A stretch of 64,000 nt of DNA, taken from the NCBI GenBank assembly GCA_015523545.1, contig WAKB01000012.1, positions 45,478 to 109,477 of the forward strand, given 5' to 3'. The notes under the pieces were generated by a model. The model was not told where the DNA came from. It was given only the letters and a program-made list of their open reading frames with translations, and ran no database searches. This document shows, one piece after another, positions 1 through 8,591 of the stretch. Both the position numbers and the translations under genes were made by a program. Each line of letters begins with the position of its first letter. The first letter of the stretch is position 1. The DNA is from Candidatus Geothermarchaeota archaeon. GTDB taxonomy: Archaea > Thermoproteota > Nitrososphaeria > Geothermarchaeales > JDFR-13.

Positions 1-962
1 AGGAACGACAATAGATAGCTCTCAAAGATTCCACCAATCTCCAAACCTGTATCCACATGCTCAACATCACTATCATCCTTGGCCATAGGCTGGGTATCCC
101 CATCATCAGAAGCCGTGCTGGTGGTAGCCTGACTATCCATCTCCTCATTGTTATATAGCTTACCAGGCAAAGGCGTTATCTTGGGACACTCCGATGTGAC
201 GCTAACAACTATTGGAGACCCCACACCAAATATCCTATCGGCTAGGGAACGGATACCCGTCAATACCTCCTGACGAGTATAAAGTACCTTAGTGTCGTTA
301 AACTCACAGCTAAGCCAGCCACCGAACTGTGGTATCATGGCATCCCGGCCATATAGGAAGCCGAACATAAAGACATAATCGGGTATAGAGCCGTTGTCCT
401 CAAGTTCGAAGTACTTATCTGCGTAGTATAGCTCCATCTCCCTGGGTATATACGGGTCCATGGGTATCTGAAGATAGTACACCCTAACCCTATCTACATG
501 AATCTTATTAGAGCGGAGCATAGACCATAGATAACCAGCCAGCCTTAAAACCTCTTCCAAGGCCTCATCCTCATCAGAATTCATTACTTCCGCGTAGAAA
601 CTATCAAGAGTAACCCAGTATACGACCATGTTACGCGATACCCTCAGCGCCTCCTTCATTATGTTGTTGTAGAGTGGCTCATAGAACATTGGATCTTCTT
701 CAATCAGCTTCAAAAGCGTCTTATGCTCACTTGTAGCAATTATCCTCTGCTCCACTCCATAATCGTTTATATCCATGAGTAGATCGCCGTAGATAAGCAT
801 ATTATCCGTCAACTCATATGGAACATATACCCTAACCACCTCATACTTCGAGTTTAATATGATAGGTTGATAGGCGATGTCTCTACTCCCAGCTGTAACA
901 TTCCCTAGAGCCACAACCAAAATTAGTCCAAGTATTATCGTTGATATTCTTACCATACTCAT
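1..962 (-). CDS. Anchored or secreted protein of unknown family, paralog A (3' end cut by window edge)
   Basis: The reading frame is open from an ATG at 960-962 to the window edge (320 complete codons); the C-terminus lies outside. A second in-frame ATG is at 954-956. The N-terminus is a hydrophobic signal-like helix (about residues 3-25). The body clearly resembles the protein at 2075-3106: both carry YYLQIPMDPYIP or its variant YYIQLPIDPYVP, a short PDYVFMF/PNYLFMF stretch, a W-LSCE cysteine motif, a second cysteine in a SEC motif, then an acidic low-complexity tail that in the paralog leads into a C-terminal membrane helix. The stop of the S1 protease is 6 nt upstream, and GGGGTGA across that stop is a good ribosome site, so the two form an operon. 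I recognise no known family. Two conserved cysteines suggest an extracellular disulfide. Confidence 0.85.
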   Translation of the reverse strand, partial: MSMVRISTIILGLILVVALGNVTAGSRDIAYQPIILNSKYEVVRVYVPYELTDNMLIYGDLLMDINDYGVEQRIIATSEHKTLLKLIEEDPMFYEPLYNNIMKEALRVSRNMVVYWVTLDSFYAEVMNSDEDEALEEVLRLAGYLWSMLRSNKIHVDRVRVYYLQIPMDPYIPREMELYYADKYFELEDNGSIPDYVFMFGFLYGRDAMIPQFGGWLSCEFNDTKVLYTRQEVLTGIRSLADRIFGVGSPIVVSVTSECPKITPLPGKLYNNEEMDSQATTSTASDDGDTQPMAKDDSDVEHVDTGLEIGGIFESYLLSF

Positions 963-968
963 AACGAC

Positions 969-1769
969 TCACCCCTGCATGGGTTGGATACCAACCTCGT
1001 TGGATATTCCGTCCACTGAGATTGTATATGTCCGATTTCCGGCTACTGCATAGACGATAGAGACTAAGTATATGTCATATGTCCAGAACCCATCGATCCT
1101 TACTGGTACTTTGATATACACAGGGCCGCCACTATCACCGTTAATCGACGGATTACCTTCGATTACTACAACCCAATCGCTCCCCAAGAAATGGGTGAAC
1201 ATATATTTAACATGACCTTGTGTGACACCTGATACTGACCCTGTTTTATAAACGCTCATATTAACAGATATGTCTGACCATCTTATCACACCTTTAACTG
1301 GGGCTATGAATGGATTGCCAAGAGCATCTAGGGTTAGCACTAATGGCTTCACATTGCTATAGGGGACGAACCCTGTATCTATATAGTCTGCGTCCCCATA
1401 TACATGGGATGGTGAACCTACGTAGCGGCGGTTTAATCCATTAGGTGGTTGGTAGACATTCCACCACCATATGTTTGGTGGGTTGAAATTGCCTGTAACA
1501 CCGTCGAAACAATGCCCCGCGGTTACATATCCTTTAACTCCGTCTTTTATAGCTGCATATCCTACTGTACATAGGTAGGCAGGATACTCCTCCATTGTTC
1601 TATTATAGTACAGGTAGATTCCAATCGCCAATCCTCCGATGATATCGCTACGGGGGTACCAAGCGGGTGGCCATACCAACGGCACCAGCTGCACCTGTAA
1701 CAGCATTGGGATCGTCACTAGTGACAATATTTTCAGCTTGATATTCCTATCTTGCTCTTTAACTATCAT
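969..1769 (-). CDS. Secreted chymotrypsin-fold serine protease, S1E (alpha-lytic/streptogrisin-like)
   Basis: 266 residues. A signal-like hydrophobic segment spans about residues 11-32. The core matches S1E proteases: CTVGYAA (Cys67), YVTAGHC (catalytic His86, Cys87 for the usual disulfide to Cys67), GDADYID (Asp126 or Asp128 as the acid), GSVSGVTQG like the family's G-TTG strand, and INGDSGGPVY (nucleophile Ser213). Known bacterial members have a large N-terminal pro-region that acts as foldase and inhibitor; here only about 60 residues precede the core, so that pro-domain is absent or reduced. Chymotrypsin-fold proteases are uncommon in Thermoproteota, so transfer is possible. The neighbours are paralogous secreted proteins on both sides, one in the same operon. 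The start is the ATG 25 nt downstream of a TTATTAGG promoter element. Confidence 0.88.
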   Translation of the reverse strand: MIVKEQDRNIKLKILSLVTIPMLLQVQLVPLVWPPAWYPRSDIIGGLAIGIYLYYNRTMEEYPAYLCTVGYAAIKDGVKGYVTAGHCFDGVTGNFNPPNIWWWNVYQPPNGLNRRYVGSPSHVYGDADYIDTGFVPYSNVKPLVLTLDALGNPFIAPVKGVIRWSDISVNMSVYKTGSVSGVTQGHVKYMFTHFLGSDWVVVIEGNPSINGDSGGPVYIKVPVRIDGFWTYDIYLVSIVYAVAGNRTYTISVDGISNEVGIQPMQG

Positions 1770-2074
1770 TTCAAAAATAATATCTATGTCAAGACCTAAT
1801 AAGTTTTTACACCTTGTTACTACATGTTAGGATGCATCAATAAGCATGTTTTGTTTATAAATCCTATGGGGACAAATCCAAAAAGGCTACTTTGTGTATT
1901 TACAAATAGGCACTATTATCCTTGATTCTCCTAATTCAGAAAGTATGGTGTTGGCGGCATCTCCTTGTGTTAGATCATAACTGTTAAACAGGTCGTCTCT
2001 AGCACTGAACCTTGGTCAATCTAAAAACATTGTTCATTCTAAAGAGAACGATAAAAAGTGATGATAGGATAGGG
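1770..2074. other. Intergenic stretch of about 305 bases
   Basis: AT-rich DNA between the S1 protease promoter and the end of the upstream paralog. It holds the protease promoter at its left end (1795-1802). On the minus strand a 43-codon open stretch (about 1887-2015) has no usable start codon and could be a decayed gene fragment. A GTGATGA box at 2058-2064 has no partner D box at guide-RNA distance. No RNA gene or repeat was recognised. Confidence 0.5.
1795..1802 (-). promoter_or_regulatory. TTATTAGG promoter element of the S1 protease
   Basis: On the minus strand TTATTAGG is followed by exactly 25 nt and then the ATG at 1769. The 25 nt include ATATTATTT. The same box, the same spacing and the same downstream nonamer precede the paralog gene at 3106. 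The position fits an archaeal TATA box with a nearly leaderless transcript. Confidence 0.6.
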
Positions 2075-3106
2075 TTAGATTCCTGATACTCTGCGGAGGA
2101 GTAGGTATGCTGTTGGGATAGCTATGGATAGTGCTATGAGTAGTGTGATGTATGGGTAGGGACTGGCTATCTCTCCTGCCATGTGTGGTGATCCACTGTC
2201 TGTTGGAGCCTCAGTCTCCTTGTCCTCCTCTCCACTAGGGGCTAGTTGATCCCCTATCGATACCGCCTGGCTAGACCCAGGGTCTACTAGGGGCTCGAGG
2301 CCCCCACACTCTGACACAAGGTGTAGAACAACCTTGGCATCCTTCCCAAACATCTTGTCGGCTAGGCTTCTAACACTGTTGACGACCTCGTAGTAGTCAT
2401 GTGTAGCTCTCGAGCCGCCAGCCTCACAGCTTAGCCAGGCCCCGAACTCGGGTACGCGATTTGTTATCGTGAACATGAAGAGATAATTGGGAACCTTGCC
2501 ACTAGCCATGAGGCTAGAGTAAAGCTCCGAGTAGTGATAGAGATCTGTGTCTGGAACGTAGGGGTCGATGGGCAGCTGGATATAATAGACATCTATTGAG
2601 CTAAGCCCGAGGCCAGACCTCATATAGCCAGCTATGCCCAAGACGTCACGCAGGACCTTGGACTCGTCAGTCCCCATCACCACCAAGAGATACGTATCCT
2701 TATCGATTGGATAGACACTCCCGAGACTAGGATATCTATTGTAGAGATCCCGCAATACGTCGTTGTAGCCTACCTTAATCATCCAGTCAAAATCTGCCTC
2801 CTCAAGCCCTCCACCAGTCCTCCTAGCTATCTCACCAATTATGAGGGTGACGGGGTCCCTAGAGAAATCCTCATATCTCATGACTACAACGCCATCTATA
2901 ACATTTAGCCCGATACCAACCCTAGTAACCGTGTAATCCTTGGCCAAGTATGTCTGCTCAAAGGAATATTCAAAGTCATAGCCAGCGACAACGCCTAGAT
3001 AATCAACAGATAGGAGGAACATAAGCAGAATTATAAGCGTCCCAATACCTAGCTTTATGGGTGAAATATTGGGACTAGAACTCCCTGAATGTCCTTTGAC
3101 TAACAT
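2075..3106 (-). CDS. Anchored or secreted protein of unknown family, paralog B
   Basis: About 343 residues. An upstream TTG at 3125-3127 is also in frame, but I choose the ATG at 3104-3106: a TTATTAGG box lies 25 nt before it, as before the S1 protease, and both products then begin M-I/L-V-K. A membrane segment near residues 20-42 gives a signal anchor, and a second hydrophobic helix at the very C-terminus (ending LLLRRVSGI) gives an anchor, so the roughly 260-residue body should lie outside the cell. A Pro/Ser/Glu-rich linker precedes the last helix, as in S-layer-associated archaeal proteins. It shares with paralog A the DPYVP motif, WLSCE and the SECGG cysteine. No family was recognised; the pairing with an S1E protease suggests a binding, foldase or inhibitory partner, which is inference only. 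Confidence 0.82.
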   Translation of the reverse strand: MLVKGHSGSSSPNISPIKLGIGTLIILLMFLLSVDYLGVVAGYDFEYSFEQTYLAKDYTVTRVGIGLNVIDGVVVMRYEDFSRDPVTLIIGEIARRTGGGLEEADFDWMIKVGYNDVLRDLYNRYPSLGSVYPIDKDTYLLVVMGTDESKVLRDVLGIAGYMRSGLGLSSIDVYYIQLPIDPYVPDTDLYHYSELYSSLMASGKVPNYLFMFTITNRVPEFGAWLSCEAGGSRATHDYYEVVNSVRSLADKMFGKDAKVVLHLVSECGGLEPLVDPGSSQAVSIGDQLAPSGEEDKETEAPTDSGSPHMAGEIASPYPYITLLIALSIAIPTAYLLLRRVSGI

Positions 3107-3131
3107 CTCTAAATAATATTTTTGCAATATA

Positions 3132-3139
3132 CCTAATAA
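3132..3139 (-). promoter_or_regulatory. TTATTAGG promoter element of paralog B
   Basis: TTATTAGG on the minus strand with 25 nt to the ATG at 3106, containing ATATTATTT just before the start. Spacing and sequence match the element in front of the S1 protease, which suggests co-regulation or duplication of the promoter with the gene. Confidence 0.6.
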
Positions 3140-3235
3140 ACTATTACATGGGTTAATTTGACCAGTTGGCCATATAGGAACCGTATCTGGACTGGGGTGG
3201 GGCTGGTTATCTTTAAAATGTTTTGTTGGGACTCT

Positions 3236-4864
3236 ATGGATAGGCTGGTTGAGGTGTTGGGTGGGAACGGTATATTGAAGTATCTCGTCGGGACCTCTGA
3301 GGACGCTGCCCAGCTCGACCGTCTGGCGGCCGAGGCGGGTATAGACCCCCTTATCCTCATGGATAATGCGGCCCTCGCCGTCTTCAGGGTTCTAAGGAGT
3401 AATTTCGAGCTTGATAGGGAGCGTGTACTGATCCTAGCTGGTACAGGTAATAATGGTGGTGACGCCCTGGGCACGGGGCTTAAGCTCTTTGTGGAGGGCT
3501 ATGACGTTAAGATCTGTATAGTTGGTGACCCGGGTAGGTATGGATATCCTGCTGAGAGGTATTACAGGGTCCTCGTATCGCTCGACGCTGAGGTCACCCC
3601 CATTCTCGGCAGGCCCGACCTCCCAAGGCTTAGGGAGTATCTCGAGTGGTCCACAGTTATAGTCGACGGCATATTCGGGACTGGGCTGAACAGGGAGGTT
3701 GAGGGCTTCTACAAAGAGGTTATCAAGATGGTTAACGCCTCTAAGAAGCCCGTCGTATCGGTCGATATACCATCGGGGATTGGTGGGAGCAATGCTAAGA
3801 TATATGGGGAGGCTGTAAGGGCCAGCTATACGGTTGCCCTAGGCATACTCAAGATTGGGAACATCATCTACCCCGGGGCTGAGTATAACGGGAGGCTATA
3901 CATAACTAGGCTGGCCTACCCCTCATCGCTCCTAAGGCAGCTCGATACCAGGACCTATCTAAACATACCGATCGAGATAAAGCCTAGGAAGGAGAGTGGG
4001 CATAAGGGGGAATTCGGGAAACTCCTGACAGTTGGGGGAGCAGCCAACTACTATGGGGCGCCCCTCCTCTCCACATATGCATTCCTAAAGGCTGGCGGCG
4101 GCTACGCCAGGCTCGCATCGCTTCCTGAGGTGATTAGGGTAGCTGCCTCCCGGGCCCCTGAGATCGTCTACCACCCCCTGGAGGATGATGGTAGGGGAGG
4201 CCTCTCAACCTCCAATATCGATAGGATACTGGAGATCATTAGAGACGCGGGTATAGACATATTGATCCTCGGCCCAGGACTAGGCAGGAGTGGCGAGAGC
4301 CAAGAGCTGGCACGCGAGCTCTTCAAGAAGGTGGATATACCCGTCATACTCGATGGGGATGGGCTCTACATCCTTAGAGAGGAGCCGGACATAGTGAGGA
4401 ACAGGAGTGGAGACACTGTATTGACGCCCCACAGGGGGGAGTTCAGCAAGATCTTTAGGGTATCTATGGAGATGTTGGAGGGAAGCGCCGTAGAGATGGT
4501 TAGGGAGATCGCCCAGGAGAATCGGTGCTACATCGTCTATAAGGGTGCCCATACACAGATAGCCACGCCTGATGGAGAGGTATTCATAAACATGTCTGGT
4601 AACCCCGGGATGGCGACGGCGGGCTCTGGCGACGTGTTAAACGGCGTAATAGCCGCCATGTATGGCCTAGGCCTCAAGATGAGGGATGCCGTGAAGAACG
4701 GCGTCTTCATACATGGTTTGGCGGGTGACCTAGCGGCTGAGGAGCTGGGTATGGATGGCATGACCTCCTGGGACATCCTAGAGAAGCTCCCAATGGCGGT
4801 TAAGATGCTGCGTGAGTCTAGGGAGGAGGTCGTGGAGAAGTATCTCCCAGAGGTGGTTCTCTAG
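3236..4864 (+). CDS. nnrDE: Bifunctional NAD(P)HX epimerase / ADP-dependent dehydratase
   Basis: About 542 residues. It repairs hydrated NADH and NADPH: the N-terminal YjeF_N half epimerises R- to S-NAD(P)HX and the C-terminal ribokinase-like half dehydrates S-NAD(P)HX with ADP. Visible motifs are LILAGTGNNGGDALGTG and VSVDIPSGIGG in the first half, and GHKGEFGKLLTVGG, LTPHRGEFSK and NPGMATAGSGDVLNG in the second. The frame is open further upstream to a TTG at 3158, but the ATG at 3236 is better: it starts MDRLVEVL and has a CTTTAAAAT TATA box at 3211-3219. Its last 4 bases overlap the convergent small gene downstream. Confidence 0.93.
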   Translation: MDRLVEVLGGNGILKYLVGTSEDAAQLDRLAAEAGIDPLILMDNAALAVFRVLRSNFELDRERVLILAGTGNNGGDALGTGLKLFVEGYDVKICIVGDPGRYGYPAERYYRVLVSLDAEVTPILGRPDLPRLREYLEWSTVIVDGIFGTGLNREVEGFYKEVIKMVNASKKPVVSVDIPSGIGGSNAKIYGEAVRASYTVALGILKIGNIIYPGAEYNGRLYITRLAYPSSLLRQLDTRTYLNIPIEIKPRKESGHKGEFGKLLTVGGAANYYGAPLLSTYAFLKAGGGYARLASLPEVIRVAASRAPEIVYHPLEDDGRGGLSTSNIDRILEIIRDAGIDILILGPGLGRSGESQELARELFKKVDIPVILDGDGLYILREEPDIVRNRSGDTVLTPHRGEFSKIFRVSMEMLEGSAVEMVREIAQENRCYIVYKGAHTQIATPDGEVFINMSGNPGMATAGSGDVLNGVIAAMYGLGLKMRDAVKNGVFIHGLAGDLAAEELGMDGMTSWDILEKLPMAVKMLRESREEVVEKYLPEVVL

Positions 4865-5163
4865 GAGATATACCTGTTTAGGAGCATCCTCATCCTCTGG
4901 TAGAAACGCTGGCTCTTCTCCGACTCCAGGTCGCTGAGCCAGAAGACTATGTGTATCCGCCCATCACCCATGCGTAGAGGCACTACACGTGCAACCTCCA
5001 TCTGGACCCTCTTCACGAAGAGCATCCTCTTCCTATAGTAGATCCTGTAGAGATCTCCGTCATACTCCAGCGAGTATTCTAGCTTCTCAGACTCGCAGAC
5101 CTCCTCTATAAGCCTATGTATCTCCGAGGGATCAGCCTCCACAACCAGGTTTTGGTAGGGCAT
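4861..5163 (-). CDS. Small conserved-looking protein of unknown function
   Basis: About 100 residues, charged and mixed alpha/beta, with no signal peptide, metal motif or known domain. It starts at the ATG 5 nt after the guaB stop (a GTG one codon earlier is also in frame), so it is cotranscribed with IMP dehydrogenase and probably translationally coupled. Its 3' end overlaps the end of the nnrDE gene by 4 bases. Strands such as YRIYYRKRMLFVKRV and RIHIVFWLSDLE suggest a small folded domain. The function is unknown; position suggests but does not show a link to GMP synthesis. Confidence 0.7.
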   Translation of the reverse strand: MPYQNLVVEADPSEIHRLIEEVCESEKLEYSLEYDGDLYRIYYRKRMLFVKRVQMEVARVVPLRMGDGRIHIVFWLSDLESEKSQRFYQRMRMLLNRYIS

Positions 5164-5168
5164 CACGA

Positions 5169-6614
5169 CTACCAGAGTATGACATCATGGGGATAGCTCT
5201 CCCTGATACTTGCACCCGAGATCACTATGAACTCCGCGTTAAGCCTAAGCTCCTCAATATCGAAGGCTCCTAGGTAGCTCATTCCAGAGCGGAGCCCAGC
5301 CACGAGCCTCTTCACGATGTCCTCCACACTACCCTTATACTCCACGAAGGCCTCGACACCCTCTGTCGAGTAGCTATACTCAGCCACCTCGGTATCCTCG
5401 ACACCCTTCGTGACGGCCTCCTTACCAACCCTTGCCGAGAGGCTGGCCATACCCCTGAAGACCTTATACCTCTTACCATTCCTCAGGACTATCGGGCCCG
5501 GCGACTCATCTGTACCTGCGAAGAGCCCACCTATCATCACCGTCGAGGCACCAGCAGCCAAGGCCTTAACCACGTCCCCAGGGTTCCTAATGCCTCCATC
5601 GGCAATCACTGGTACGTCGGCCTCGGAAGCTGCTTTATAAGCCTCCATGATAGCTGTCAACTGTGGGACACCAACCCCAGCCACTATCCTAGTTGTGCAT
5701 GTTGAGCCTGGTCCTATCCCGACCCTCACAGCGTCAGAGCCCATCGCTATAACGTCCCTGGCCCCCTCATACGTGGCTATGTTCCCACCGACCACGTCGA
5801 TATCCTCTCCGAAGGCCTTCTTCAACTCCTTGATAACCTCTAGTGCACGCTCCATATGGCCATGTGCAACGTCTATAACCAGGGCGTCGGCCTCCGCCTC
5901 GTAGAGCTTCTCAGCCCTCTCGAGATAGTCTCCCCTAATCCCTACAGCCGCCCCGACGAGTAGGCGGCCCTTCCTATCCCTAGCAGCGTTTGGATACCTG
6001 ATCTTCTTGATGATGTCTGCAGCGGTTATCAGCCCCTTAACCCTCCAGTCCTCATCCACTATTGGTAGCTTCTCAACCCTATGCCTCCATAGAAGCTTCT
6101 TAGCCGACTCCAGGTCGATCTCCTCATGGGCAACCACCATCCTCTCACGGGGCGTCATAACCTCCCTCACTGGGACGTCGTCGCCCTGGAAGAGGATATC
6201 CCTACTAGTCACGATACCCTTAAGCCTCCCATCCTCGCCCACGACTAGGAGGCCGCTAACACCCTTCTCCTCCATGAGCCTACGGGCCTCCCCAACGGTG
6301 GCGTCCGGCGAGATGCTGTACGGGTCGCGTATAACGATGTTCTCAGCCCTCTTAACCTTCCGTATCTCCGCGACCTGCCTCTCTATCGATGTGAAGCGGT
6401 GTATAATCCCTATCCCGCCCAGCCTCGCCAGGGCTATGGCCATCATATGCTCAGTAACCGTGTCCATGGGTGAGGAGACGAGGGGTATGTTAAGCCTGAT
6501 ACGCCTCGTAAACCAGGTAGAGGTGTCGACCTCCGACCGGCTCCTAACCCTGCTCAGCCTTGGCTTGAGCAGTACATCGTCGAAGGTGAGTCCCTGCCCA
6601 TCGGCTATCCTCAA
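5169..6614 (-). CDS. guaB: Inosine-5'-monophosphate dehydrogenase
   Basis: 481 residues, the usual length. It oxidises IMP to XMP with NAD, the committed step to GMP. The TIM barrel starts with [13 protein letters not shown] and is interrupted by a tandem CBS (Bateman) module at about residues 90-205. The catalytic loop is [11 protein letters not shown] with Cys306, followed by the IMP phosphate site [13 protein letters not shown] and later [14 protein letters not shown]. The start codon is TTG at 6612-6614; a TTTAAA TATA element at about 6649-6656 lies 35-42 nt upstream. A second small gene follows in the operon after 5 nt. Confidence 0.96.
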   Translation of the reverse strand: MRIADGQGLTFDDVLLKPRLSRVRSRSEVDTSTWFTRRIRLNIPLVSSPMDTVTEHMMAIALARLGGIGIIHRFTSIERQVAEIRKVKRAENIVIRDPYSISPDATVGEARRLMEEKGVSGLLVVGEDGRLKGIVTSRDILFQGDDVPVREVMTPRERMVVAHEEIDLESAKKLLWRHRVEKLPIVDEDWRVKGLITAADIIKKIRYPNAARDRKGRLLVGAAVGIRGDYLERAEKLYEAEADALVIDVAHGHMERALEVIKELKKAFGEDIDVVGGNIATYEGARDVIAMGSDAVRVGIGPGSTCTTRIVAGVGVPQLTAIMEAYKAASEADVPVIADGGIRNPGDVVKALAAGASTVMIGGLFAGTDESPGPIVLRNGKRYKVFRGMASLSARVGKEAVTKGVEDTEVAEYSYSTEGVEAFVEYKGSVEDIVKRLVAGLRSGMSYLGAFDIEELRLNAEFIVISGASIRESYPHDVILW

Positions 6615-6667
6615 GGGAATCCCTTGTAAAAAATAGGGAGTGGGATGTTTAAATACTAAGGCCCCGG

Positions 6668-7984
6668 CTAATCCTCCAAAACATAGATGCCCGGCCTAGT
6701 CATCCGCTTCACGTCGAGGAGCTTCCTGATCTCCTCCTCGCCGTAGCCGAGGCTCTTGAGGGCCTCTACCAGGTCCATACCCTCCTGGATCTTCCTACCC
6801 AGCGCCGCAGCCTTGTCATACCCTATGATAGGGACCAGCGCCGTGACTAGTGCTGGGCTCTTCCTAGCCTGCTCCTCCAGGTACTCCTTCCTAGGCACCA
6901 TTATGTCGAGGGCGTTGGCGGCGAGTTTCGACATGGCTGTTGAGAGTATATCCATCATCTCTATGATGTTGTGGCCCATCAGCGGTATACCCATGCTGAG
7001 CTCCAGCTCCCCAAGCATGCCCGCCACCTGGTTGGCGTGGTCAAGACCCATGACATAGGCCGATGCCTGTAGTACAGCCTCGACAGTCACCGGGTTGGTC
7101 TTACCCGGCATCATGCTGCTACCAGCTATCTCCATCGGGATATCTATCTCGTTCAGCCCTGTGAAGGGGCCTGAGAACATCAGCCTAATATCCTGAGATA
7201 GCCTGTAGAGGTCGAGGGCCACCGAGGCAAGTATAGAGCTCAGAGTCTTCACATCAGTTAACAGCTTTATCCCCCGGAACCTACTCCCAGCAGGCTTGAG
7301 ATCCATACCAGTAACCTCCCGTAGATGCTTGAAGACCGTGGGGATATACTCCTCATGGGTGTTGAAGCCCGTCCCGACTGCCGTGCCTCCCAGGGGGAGC
7401 TCCTTCAGATCCTCGGCAGCCCTCTCAAGCATGGATAAATCCTTGGCGAGGCTCTCCATGAAGCCCTCTAGCTCCTGGCCTAGGGTTACAGGCAGAGCAT
7501 CCCTCAGATGCGTCCGGCCAGGCTTCACCACGTCGGAGAAGCTCCTGGAGGCGCGTTTCAATGAGTTTAGGAACTCTACGTAGACCTCCCTGAAGGACTC
7601 GAGCCTCTTAAGGGCGGCGAGCCTGATAGCCGTGGGCACAACGTCGTTGGAGCTCTGGCTCATGTTTACATGGTTATTGGGATGTATGTCGAGACTCGAC
7701 TCCTCAGATGCGTACTTAGCGATGACCTCGTTCACATTCATGTTTAGCCCCGTCCCACTACCCGTCTGGAAGACGTCAACCGTTATCTCATCGTCGAGCT
7801 CCCCATCCATCAGCCTCTTGGCGACCCTGTATATAGCCTCTGCACGCTGATCATCGATGAGGCCAAGCTCGTTGTTCGCCTTAGCAGCAGCCGCCTTGAT
7901 GGCTCCCATCGCCCAGATTATCTCCCGCTGGAACCTATGGCCAGTCTCGAGGAAGTATTTCCCGGCTACACGCATATACTTCAT
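6668..7984 (-). CDS. fumC: Fumarate hydratase, class II
   Basis: 438 residues. It interconverts fumarate and malate in the TCA cycle as a cytosolic homotetramer. The superfamily signature GSSMMPGKTN (288-297), VFQTGSGTGLNMN (71-82), SQSSNDVVPTA and GRTHLRDALP are intact. It lacks the 20-30 N-terminal residues of bacterial FumC, but thermophilic crenarchaeal fumarases also begin near MKY and run straight into IIWAMG, so the start looks right. An out-of-frame ATG sits just upstream at 7987-7989. Two inverted repeats at 8007-8036 cover the TATA region, so the gene is likely regulated by a DNA-binding protein. Confidence 0.96.
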   Translation of the reverse strand: MKYMRVAGKYFLETGHRFQREIIWAMGAIKAAAAKANNELGLIDDQRAEAIYRVAKRLMDGELDDEITVDVFQTGSGTGLNMNVNEVIAKYASEESSLDIHPNNHVNMSQSSNDVVPTAIRLAALKRLESFREVYVEFLNSLKRASRSFSDVVKPGRTHLRDALPVTLGQELEGFMESLAKDLSMLERAAEDLKELPLGGTAVGTGFNTHEEYIPTVFKHLREVTGMDLKPAGSRFRGIKLLTDVKTLSSILASVALDLYRLSQDIRLMFSGPFTGLNEIDIPMEIAGSSMMPGKTNPVTVEAVLQASAYVMGLDHANQVAGMLGELELSMGIPLMGHNIIEMMDILSTAMSKLAANALDIMVPRKEYLEEQARKSPALVTALVPIIGYDKAAALGRKIQEGMDLVEALKSLGYGEEEIRKLLDVKRMTRPGIYVLED

Positions 7985-8006
7985 TGCATAATACTTGATG
8001 CCTCCC

Positions 8007-8036
8007 CCTTGTTAAACAAGGAGTGTCTAAACACTC
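8007..8036 (-). promoter_or_regulatory. fumC promoter with two adjacent perfect inverted repeats
   Basis: CCTTGTT-A-AACAAGG (8007-8021) is a perfect 7-bp-arm palindrome holding the AT-rich TATA region 23-37 nt before the fumC ATG. It abuts GAGTGT-CTAA-ACACTC (8021-8036), a perfect 6-bp-arm repeat at the upstream side where TFB would bind. The pair looks like a tandem operator; a role as hairpins is less likely because both sit before the expected transcription start. Confidence 0.55.
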
Positions 8037-8087
8037 TATACCTAGGCCCGCTAAATAGGGCTGGGGAGGCATAGAAATATTTAGGGG

Positions 8088-8564
8088 ATGGATAGGGACG
8101 GCCACTTCGGATTCACACTCCTGGTATACTTCACGGCCCTATACATCCTATCCATAGAGGGCTGGGAATACGTGGCTATGGGGCTTATAGCTGCCGCCCT
8201 ATCCTTCATACCTGACCTCGACCTTAGGCTTAGGATCAAGCATAGGGGAGTTACACACTCCTTCGTCACGGCATTCATAGTCTCCCTTATCGGTGGAGCC
8301 ATAACCAGCCACTTCGGCCCCGGCTTCATCTATGGATTCATAATACTCTTCACAGCCCAGGGGCTACACATACTGGGAGATATATTCACCTATACCCCGC
8401 TCAAGCCATTCTACCCGCTCAGCCACTGGCAGGTATCCCTCAAGCTATTCAGGTCGGACAACAAGTTCGTGAACAGGGGAATGATGCTTCTGGGGACGCT
8501 GGCCCTAACGCTATACTACTTCCGACTAGCCGGGGTCGATATCCTAGCATTAATATCTAGGTAG
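8088..8564 (+). CDS. Membrane-bound metal-dependent hydrolase-like protein (YdjM family)
   Basis: 158 residues with three or four hydrophobic segments. It has the family's conserved polar motifs facing the membrane: IPDLDLRLRIKHRGVTHSF near residues 43-61 and HILGDIFTYTPLKPFYPLS near 103-121. The YdjM/DUF457 family is predicted to be a metal-dependent membrane hydrolase; the substrate is not known. The aconitase gene starts 27 nt after its stop on the same strand, so they may be cotranscribed. A CTAAATAGG element about 30 nt upstream may serve as TATA box. Confidence 0.8.
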   Translation: MDRDGHFGFTLLVYFTALYILSIEGWEYVAMGLIAAALSFIPDLDLRLRIKHRGVTHSFVTAFIVSLIGGAITSHFGPGFIYGFIILFTAQGLHILGDIFTYTPLKPFYPLSHWQVSLKLFRSDNKFVNRGMMLLGTLALTLYYFRLAGVDILALISR

Positions 8565-8591
8565 AAACCTATGAATACTGGGTGAACAGTC

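Noticed and set aside
3158..3235. Longer N-terminus for the NAD(P)HX repair enzyme from TTG at 3158
   Set aside because: It would place the TATA box inside the gene, and the extra residues do not look like the family.
3133..3474. 113-codon minus-strand frame opposite the start of the NAD(P)HX repair gene
   Set aside because: It overlaps the conserved YjeF_N domain and has serine-rich shadow composition.
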